Origin: DAOTTX01 sp034437515
Lineage (GTDB): Bacteria > Chloroflexota > Anaerolineae > Aggregatilineales > Phototrophicaceae
Reading direction: 5' to 3'
Assembly (NCBI GenBank): GCA_034437515.1
Contig: DAOTTX010000449.1
Coordinates: 1-7,556, forward strand
Length of the DNA stretch: 7,556 nucleotides
Below, one piece after another: positions 1 to 4,653 of the stretch (positions within the stretch are counted from its first letter, which is position 1; each line of letters opens with the position of its first letter). The notes under the pieces are model-generated. The model ran no database searches. It was not told where the DNA came from and saw only the letters and a program-made list of their open reading frames with translations. A program made the position numbers and the translations under genes.

Positions 1-167
1 AAAACATCAGAATTAGCGTGAAAAGTTGGCTTATAAGAGGTCATAAAGTGTCAAATTTTCGCTAAAATCGCCATTTTTCGACCATCTTGAATTTTGGCGA
101 AGGTATTGGAACGATGAGACAGATACTTATTTTAGGCACGATAAAGTTCAACGAATTTACATCACTG
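1..167. other. AT-rich intergenic stretch, no gene seen
   Basis: This stretch lies downstream of the small nuclease-like gene on the minus strand and runs to the window edge. The first 60 bases contain 19 G/C by hand count, far below the glycosyltransferase genes. No frame gives a convincing protein. An imperfect inverted repeat joins 59-68 to 91-100 (9 of 10 positions pair, plus one G-T wobble). A smaller perfect dyad, ATTTT-CGCT-AAAAT, lies at 55-68. Neither is followed by a clear U-run, so I do not call a terminator. Confidence 0.6.
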
Positions 168-623
168 CTACACCCCCAGCAGTTTGTCTCGCCATTTCTT
201 GCTGTTCATACGGTAGGGTTCGAGGCACTTAATCAGCTTCTTCGATGGACGAGTCGAGCTGTAAAGTCCGCCTTGTTGCCATGATGCAGTTTGTGTCCAT
301 CCCATCGCATCGCCGACAGCAACGGCTTCTTGCTGCGTCAATGCATAGATCGGTGATTCTGTGTCATGCGTCAGATCCCAGACGCAAGCCATAATGAGAT
401 TAGGAAATTTATTGTATTTTTTATTGATATTGAAGGATTGGTTGGAGGCAACCTTAAGTTGAATTGGCACCCCAACGAACTGTTCAATTTCATCATCGAC
501 GTCGAGGTACGCGATAAGATCGACGCCGCGATCACGGGCGGGTTGTGCGACCTCAAAACCTGCTTTGAGCAGGGCGTTAATCAATGTGTTACGTCCTAAT
601 AACTCGATAACCTGTGTATCCAT
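168..623 (-). CDS. Small PD-(D/E)XK nuclease-like protein, 151 aa
   Basis: I chose the start at 623 because GGAGAGG lies just upstream (627-633). The longer in-frame start at 707 would run into the end of the upstream glycosyltransferase gene. The sequence shows a PD-(D/E)XK-like order: a possible helix glutamate at E7, then LLGRN (8-12), then RDRGVDLIAY (30-39) with D35, then the strand PIQLK (53-57) with Q55-x-K57. The QxK variant in place of ExK is known in Mrr-type members. A conserved-looking tail follows: YALT (93-96), MGWT (107-110), then RPSKKL and EPYRM (about 125-139). Similar short proteins occur as stand-alone hypothetical genes, and intron-encoded PD-(D/E)XK homing endonucleases are of similar size. 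It could be a standalone nuclease, a restriction or defence remnant, or catalytically inactive. Its substrate is unknown. Fold assignment is moderately sure. The DNA is more AT-rich than its neighbours (49 G/C in 361-480), suggesting a separate origin. Confidence 0.72.
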   Translation of the reverse strand: MDTQVIELLGRNTLINALLKAGFEVAQPARDRGVDLIAYLDVDDEIEQFVGVPIQLKVASNQSFNINKKYNKFPNLIMACVWDLTHDTESPIYALTQQEAVAVGDAMGWTQTASWQQGGLYSSTRPSKKLIKCLEPYRMNSKKWRDKLLGV

Positions 624-626
624 CGG

Positions 627-633
627 CCTCTCC
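627..633 (-). promoter_or_regulatory. Ribosome binding site that fixes the start of the nuclease-like gene
   Basis: Read on the minus strand this is GGAGAGG, separated by three bases from the ATG at 623. It favours the 151-residue start over the in-frame ATGs at 635, 656 and 707. The ATG at 635 would overlap this site. Confidence 0.6.
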
Positions 634-650
634 ATCTTGTGCAAGGTAAA

Positions 651-661
651 ATACATTGTAT
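651..661 (-). promoter_or_regulatory. Possible -10 element with overlapping dyad
   Basis: On the minus strand the bases 663-655 read TATACAATG, a good -10-like element. It lies about 30 bases upstream of the nuclease-like start and at the end of the upstream glycosyltransferase gene. A perfect small dyad, ATACA-T-TGTAT, at 651-661 overlaps it, as an operator might. I see no good -35 hexamer at the right spacing, so this is a tentative call. Confidence 0.3.
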
Positions 662-669
662 ACGCCCAC

Positions 670-2580
670 TCACTCCACTGCCACCGGGCCGAGGCCGACC
701 TGCACATCCGGCGAGCCGTCGGAAAGGGTGACGTTCAAGCGCCCTTCCGGTTGGCCTGCCGCGCCGAACGCTGCCAGACTCACCCACCAGTCACCGGGCG
801 CGGCGTTGTCGGGTAGCGGCAGCACCACGCGATCTTGCACAGCGGTGCCACCGTCCCAGCAGGTGGTCGGGTAACGGGCGTCACGTCCGAAAGATTCACG
901 CGGCTGCCATAAGATCGGCTCGGTCGTCTCGCCATCCGGCCCGACCAGAAACGCGCCGAACCAGTACGCCGTCTCCGGTCGGTTGATCCCCTGCCACGTC
1001 AGCGCCAACTGCACACCAGCGCCGGTCTGCTGTGTGGCGAAGCCCTCCAGCCGGAAAAGTGCGTGCGCGTCAGCGGTGAACGTAGCAATCTGTGACGTAT
1101 CAACGAATGCTAGGAACATATCCGGCGTCATTTTCGCCAGTGCAGGCGGGCGTGTCAGCGGATCGGGCATCACCGGCACATTGACGAGCAACACCAACGC
1201 CAGCACCGCCTGCGACAGCGTCATCCCGACATACGCCGACCGCCTATCGGCAAGCCGTCGCAGGCCGTCCACAGCGGCGACCAGCAGCAGCGGCGCGAGG
1301 AACAACCACACACGCCCGGTCTCGCCGCGTGCGGTGCCGCTGAGCGCCAATATCACCAGCGTGACCGTCAACGCCAGCATCAGCAGCAGCGGACGTCCTC
1401 GCCAGCGGAACAGCGCCAGCACGCCCAGCAGCGCGAAGCCCACACCGCCCCACAATACGAAGTCCCATAGATGCATCCCCACCCAGAACCAGTACGGACG
1501 GTCGAGGTCGAAGTGATAGTCGAGGGCGGCCTGAAGCATGTCGAACGGTGTATCACCGCTGACGGCGTAGAACAACAGCCAGGGGATCACTGCGCCCAGC
1601 ACGGCCCACCCGCCAACGATCAACGGGCGATAAAGCGGCTGCGCATCACGCTCACGGAACCAATAATGCGACAGCGTGTACACCCCCAGCACGCCCGGCA
1701 ACGGAACGAACGCAAAGTTGATGAACAATGCCAACCCGGTGACCAACCCCGCACCGATCAGCCACAGCGCCATTGGTCGAACGCCACGTGCATCCAGGCC
1801 ACGCAGCAGCAACCAGAACGCCAACACCGCCAGCAACGGATACAACGTGTTCCACGAGGCAGCGAACCCCGTCACACCGGGGACGAGCGCCCACCACAAT
1901 ACCGCCCACCTCGCGCTGTCTGACCCGGTCAAGCGACGGGCAACAGCGTAGAGCGGCAGCACGGTCAACGCCGCCCACAGCGGCATCAGCACGCCGAACC
2001 ACGCCGACGCCTGTTCTGCGGGCGTATAGTCGAGAAAAACGTAATTGTGGCACTGCGCCGCCAGCAGTGGATCATTGAGCGTATCCGCCAGTAGTGGCAC
2101 AGCACCAAGCGACGCATCCAGCAGACCATACCACAGCACCGCCCCAGGCGGCGAGAGCGCGATGTGTCCATCGGTGCCACGCATGTAAGCCGACCAATCT
2201 CGCCATTCGCCACCGTCCCAATCCATCAGCGCGGCGGCTTGATGCTGCCCGGTCGTGGTGAAATCCAGCGTGCGACCGAGCATGGTCTGCAACGGATCAC
2301 CGGTGTGGGCGGCGACGGTCGCGTATGAGATCAATATCGTGCCGGTGACGCTCCACGCGATGAGCGTGCGCCCCGGTGCGCCCCGTCCGATGAGGCGCAA
2401 TCCCCCCGCGACATACCCGACGACGAAACTCAATGGGATGAGCACATAAGGCGCAGTATCGTAATTCCAGCGCCAGCCATAACCACCGCGCACCCAGGGT
2501 GTCAGGTCAAAGCCGACCACGACCGCCAGCACGAGCGTAAAGGCGATCACGTACCAGATTGTGCGCGGTTTCCATTGCAT
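670..2580 (-). CDS. Membrane GT-C (GT39-like) glycosyltransferase with C-terminal beta domain, 636 aa
   Basis: This is a polytopic membrane protein with about 12-13 hydrophobic segments, roughly at 7-25, 43-62, 73-91, 142-165, 193-213, 224-260 (two), 270-300, 318-340, 365-391, 397-413, 424-439 and 451-470. A soluble, probably extracytoplasmic beta-rich domain occupies about 496-636. An acidic residue in the first outer loop (D25 or D41, flanking WVRGGYGWRW) would be the GT-C catalytic candidate. HIALSPPG (139-146) matches the PPG loop of GT39/ArnT-like enzymes, and RGETGRVWLF (418-427) lies before a late membrane helix. By family, these enzymes transfer a sugar from polyprenyl phosphate on the outer membrane face. 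The acceptor is unknown. A frame stop five codons upstream makes 2580 the first ATG. AAGGA lies 12 bases before it, slightly far. It follows a DPM1-like GT2 by 59 bases, which could supply its donor. An alternative is a membrane protein of the family without transferase activity. Confidence 0.85.
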   Translation of the reverse strand: MQWKPRTIWYVIAFTLVLAVVVGFDLTPWVRGGYGWRWNYDTAPYVLIPLSFVVGYVAGGLRLIGRGAPGRTLIAWSVTGTILISYATVAAHTGDPLQTMLGRTLDFTTTGQHQAAALMDWDGGEWRDWSAYMRGTDGHIALSPPGAVLWYGLLDASLGAVPLLADTLNDPLLAAQCHNYVFLDYTPAEQASAWFGVLMPLWAALTVLPLYAVARRLTGSDSARWAVLWWALVPGVTGFAASWNTLYPLLAVLAFWLLLRGLDARGVRPMALWLIGAGLVTGLALFINFAFVPLPGVLGVYTLSHYWFRERDAQPLYRPLIVGGWAVLGAVIPWLLFYAVSGDTPFDMLQAALDYHFDLDRPYWFWVGMHLWDFVLWGGVGFALLGVLALFRWRGRPLLLMLALTVTLVILALSGTARGETGRVWLFLAPLLLVAAVDGLRRLADRRSAYVGMTLSQAVLALVLLVNVPVMPDPLTRPPALAKMTPDMFLAFVDTSQIATFTADAHALFRLEGFATQQTGAGVQLALTWQGINRPETAYWFGAFLVGPDGETTEPILWQPRESFGRDARYPTTCWDGGTAVQDRVVLPLPDNAAPGDWWVSLAAFGAAGQPEGRLNVTLSDGSPDVQVGLGPVAVE

Positions 2581-2601
2581 GTGATATGAGGGTCCTTAAC
2601 G

Positions 2602-2632
2602 AAAATCGGGCGCATCGTGCTATGATGCGCCC
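2602..2632 (-). terminator. Rho-independent terminator or attenuator between the two minus-strand glycosyltransferases
   Basis: A perfect 9-bp GC-rich inverted repeat joins GGGCGCATC (2608-2616) to GATGCGCCC (2624-2632) across a 7-base loop. Read on the minus strand it is followed by GATTTTCG, a short U-run. It begins 8 bases after the GT2 stop and ends in the leader of the GT-C gene. It should reduce, but with only four U residues perhaps not abolish, transcription into the GT-C gene. The plus-strand flank has no U-run, so it works in one direction. Confidence 0.7.
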
Positions 2633-2639
2633 TTGAGGT

Positions 2640-3377
2640 TTAATCCACGAAGCGATACTTGACCAATGCCCACAGGGCTTTAGGCGCGTCGTGCCACTTG
2701 ATCTTTTTACCTTCGTCCCATTCGCGCCCGTTGTAGCTGATGGGCACTTCGTAGATGCGGATGCCCTTCTTCAACACCTTCGCGGTGAACTCCGGCTCGA
2801 ACTCGAAGCCGCGTGCATGGATTTTCATGTCTTTGACCACATCCCTACGGAAGACCTTATAGCACGTCTCCATATCGCTCAGGATGGCGTTATAGAGGAT
2901 GTTGGTCACCAGCGTGAGGATCTTATTGGCGATCATGTTCCAGAAGTTCATCGCCTTGCGCGGCCCACCCAGAAAGCGCGACCCGTACACCACCGGAGAG
3001 ACGCCCTCCTCAATCGGTTGGATCAGCGCGGGGTAATCACGCGGATCATATTCGAGGTCGGCATCTTGAATCAGCAGAACATCACCGGTGGCGGCGGCGA
3101 AGCCGGTGACGAGTGCCGCGCCCTTGCCTTTATTGCGCTCATGGTAGATCACACGCAGGTCGTCGTGTGCTTCGGCTTCCAGACGGCGTAGAATGTCGCG
3201 GGTGCCATCGGTGGAGCCATCATCGACGATGAGGATCTCATCTGACAAATCGACCGCACGCACGCGCTCAATGACTTGTTCAAGAAACTCGCGTTCGTTA
3301 TAACAGGGAATGATAACGGTCAACTTGAGCTTCTGTTCAAACGGCTTGACCATCACGGGTTGTGTCCGGGTATCCAT
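2640..3377 (-). CDS. DPM1-like family 2 glycosyltransferase (polyprenyl-phosphate hexose synthase type), 245 aa
   Basis: This is a GT-A fold transferase with the dolichol-phosphate mannosyltransferase motif series: VIIPCYNE (21-28), VDDGSTDGT (51-59), NKGKGAAL (82-89), QDADLEYDP (104-112) with the metal-binding D105-A-D107, GSRF (132-135), SDMETCYKV (167-175), GFEFEPEFTAKV (190-201) and EVPISYNGR (210-218). The family moves mannose or glucose from a nucleotide sugar to a polyprenyl phosphate on the cytoplasmic membrane face. The exact sugar cannot be read from the sequence. There are no C-terminal membrane helices, so it is the short soluble or peripheral DPM1 type. The first ATG is supported by GGAGAA (3385-3390), seven bases upstream. 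An extended -10 promoter lies just before it. The GT-C enzyme downstream is the likely user of its product. Confidence 0.93.
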   Translation of the reverse strand: MDTRTQPVMVKPFEQKLKLTVIIPCYNEREFLEQVIERVRAVDLSDEILIVDDGSTDGTRDILRRLEAEAHDDLRVIYHERNKGKGAALVTGFAAATGDVLLIQDADLEYDPRDYPALIQPIEEGVSPVVYGSRFLGGPRKAMNFWNMIANKILTLVTNILYNAILSDMETCYKVFRRDVVKDMKIHARGFEFEPEFTAKVLKKGIRIYEVPISYNGREWDEGKKIKWHDAPKALWALVKYRFVD

Positions 3378-3418
3378 CGGCTTGTTCTCCGGGCGTTATT
3401 CAGGGAAAAATCCCCCGC

Positions 3419-3447
3419 ATTATAGCATGATTTATCGTGGGCAAAAG
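3419..3447 (-). promoter_or_regulatory. Extended -10 promoter of the DPM1-like gene
   Basis: Read on the minus strand, TGC-TATAAT (3427-3419) is a perfect -10 hexamer with the extended TGn element. The matching -35 region (about 3447-3441, CTTTTGC) is poor, as is usual when an extended -10 is present. Transcription would start near 3412, leaving a leader of about 35 bases that includes GGAGAA before the ATG at 3377. Confidence 0.65.
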
Positions 3448-3457
3448 TCACGGCCCG

Positions 3458-3477
3458 GAAAAATTCACGAAAAATTC
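3458..3477. repeat. Tandem 9-bp direct repeat with 11-bp period
   Basis: GAAAAATTC occurs at 3458-3466 and again, unchanged, at 3469-3477. The 11-bp period is one helical turn. The block is flanked by GG on the left and C on the right, so 3457-3478 also has partial dyad symmetry (7 of 10 positions per arm). It lies just upstream of the minus-strand promoter, where an activator site or UP-like element would be. Confidence 0.45.
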
Positions 3478-3573
3478 CGCACGTCGCTCGGCGTGACGAC
3501 CAGCAACGGCACATCGAGCAGTCCGTTCGGTTTCATCGGCGAGCAGATCGATCTCGACAAAGCCTATTACGGC
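3478..3573 (+). pseudogene. Possible remnant of an RHS-repeat core domain
   Basis: An open frame across the divergent intergenic region reads RTS, then GTSSSPFGFIGEQID and, slightly further on, YYGDP. RHS/YD-repeat proteins have a core with an 'FGFTGEQTD' stretch followed by 'LYYLRARYYDP'. The first half matches well. The second looks shortened, as if the 'LRAR' segment were lost. No tyrosine-aspartate repeats precede it, no start with a ribosome site belongs to it, and the frame runs through two promoter regions. I read it as a decayed fragment rather than a working gene. A chance resemblance is possible because the matching segment is short. Confidence 0.35.
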
Positions 3574-3590
3574 GACCCGACAGCACACAG

Positions 3591-3619
3591 TTTACGCCCG
3601 GAGCGCGAGCGGGTATGCT
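3591..3619 (+). promoter_or_regulatory. Candidate promoter of the plus-strand glycosyltransferase
   Basis: TTTACG (3591-3596) and TATGCT (3614-3619) each match four of six consensus positions and are exactly 17 bases apart. The -10 ends 32 bases before the ATG at 3652. It is a moderate match, in the only non-coding region available to this gene. Confidence 0.4.
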
Positions 3620-3651
3620 TGGCGTGTTGAGATGTTACGTAGGAAAAGCCG

Positions 3652-4533
3652 ATGCCTTCCATTTCCATCCTCATCGTCACCTATAACAGCGCCGATGTCA
3701 TCCGTGCCTGTTTGCGCGGGGTGGCAGATGCCGAGTATGAGATCATCGTGGTAGATAACGCCTCACAGGACGACACGACTACGATCATCAGCACAAAATT
3801 CCCGCAGGTGCGATTGGTGCGTAGTGCGGAAAATCGCGGTTTCGGCGCAGGACACAACCTCGCGGCAACCTACGCGACCGGTGACCTTCTGATCATCGCC
3901 AACCCCGACCTGGTGCTGACTCCGAACGTAGTCGAAGGGCTGGCGGCTTACATCAGCACCCATGCAGATGTCGGCATCGTCGGGCCACGCATCGTCGATG
4001 CCGAAGACAAGGTAGTCATCAGCGCACGGGCAGCGTTCACACCATTGCGCCTGCTGGCGAAGTTCTACGGTCTGGAACGCTTCTCACCGGCGCTGGTTTA
4101 TGACGACCGTCACCGGCGGGTGCTGCACGGGATCGCACCGTTTGAGACCGCCTGGGTCGGGGGCGCGTGTTTGACGCTGCACCGGACGTGGTTCACACAG
4201 ATCGGCGGCTTCGATGATAACCTATTTCTCTTTTGTGAAGATGTTGACCTGTGTAAACGCACCTGGGACGCCGGGCGACGGGTGGTCTATCTGCCCTCGG
4301 TGACTGTGACACACTACGGTTCTACCAGCGTGAGCCGAGCGCGGTTGGTCAGCATACGCTGGTATCACCTCGCGCCGATTTATTATTTCCGTAAACATGG
4401 GATGGCGGCGTGGGTTGCTAAGCTCGGTATGGTGGGCGAACTGACGATCAAAGTAGTGAAGCGGCGGCTGCGCGGTGACCGGGAAGGCGCGGCGATTCAC
4501 TGGCAAGTACTGCGCGAACTGTTGCTGTATTGA
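3652..4533 (+). CDS. WbbL/rhamnosyltransferase-like family 2 glycosyltransferase, 293 aa
   Basis: This is a full-length GT2 enzyme with a GT-A fold. Visible motifs are VTYNS (9-13), VVDNASQDDT (33-42), ENRGFGAGHN (60-69), NPDL (84-87) at the position of the metal-binding DxD, WVGGACLTLHR (168-178), and GGFDDNLFLFCEDVDLC (185-201), which includes the catalytic-region ED pair (E196, D197). After these come YLP (213-215) and H221. The NPD form is usual for this rhamnosyltransferase-like branch, which adds a sugar from a nucleotide donor to a growing polysaccharide or O-antigen-type glycan in the cytoplasm. The true donor and acceptor cannot be told from sequence. AGGA (3641-3644) seven bases before the ATG supports the start. 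The C-terminal part (about 233-293) is basic and amphipathic and may touch the membrane. It is transcribed away from the other two glycosyltransferases. Confidence 0.92.
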   Translation: MPSISILIVTYNSADVIRACLRGVADAEYEIIVVDNASQDDTTTIISTKFPQVRLVRSAENRGFGAGHNLAATYATGDLLIIANPDLVLTPNVVEGLAAYISTHADVGIVGPRIVDAEDKVVISARAAFTPLRLLAKFYGLERFSPALVYDDRHRRVLHGIAPFETAWVGGACLTLHRTWFTQIGGFDDNLFLFCEDVDLCKRTWDAGRRVVYLPSVTVTHYGSTSVSRARLVSIRWYHLAPIYYFRKHGMAAWVAKLGMVGELTIKVVKRRLRGDREGAAIHWQVLRELLLY

Positions 4534-4653
4534 CAATAACACCCTGATGATGTAGCGATTGTTGGTGACAGTACGTGATGGCATGATACATGCTCGCCGA
4601 TATAATTACAGTGTGACTGGATTGTATTTTGAAACCGTCATCGTACAATCTCA
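4534..4653. other. Convergent junction with weak dyads
   Basis: This is the gap between the stop codons of the plus glycosyltransferase and the minus permease. It holds GCATG-ATA-CATGC (4581-4593) and a 7-bp inverted repeat, GATTGTA (4620-4626) with TACAATC (4644-4650), enclosing 17 bases. Neither has a U-run, so neither is a convincing intrinsic terminator. A TATAAT lies at 4601-4606 on the plus strand, with ATGGCA 17 bases upstream. Confidence 0.5.

Noticed and set aside
31..54. Perfect TTGACA on the minus strand (54-49) followed by TTATAAG
   Set aside because: The spacer is only 12-13 bases, too short for a normal promoter, and no gene follows within the window.
87..284. Plus-strand 65-codon open frame at the left edge
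   Set aside because: Its second half is antisense to the nuclease-like gene, no ribosome site precedes it, and the protein shows no recognisable motif.
624..707. Longer N-terminus for the nuclease-like protein (start at 707)
   Set aside because: It would overlap the end of the GT-C gene. The added residues look like antisense-style low-quality sequence, and the GGAGAGG site points to 623.
983..2078. Several open frames of about 75-180 codons in other frames across the GT-C gene, on both strands
   Set aside because: They are shadows of a GC-rich coding region: no ribosome sites, biased composition, and no family motifs, while the long minus frame has a coherent membrane topology.
2691..3191. 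Plus-strand 166-codon frame opposite the DPM1-like gene
   Set aside because: It lies wholly antisense to a gene with every GT2 motif in place. Its protein resembles no family I know.
4620..4650. GATTGTA/TACAATC inverted repeat as a terminator
   Set aside because: The stem is short and AT-rich with a 17-base loop, and neither strand has a U-run after it.
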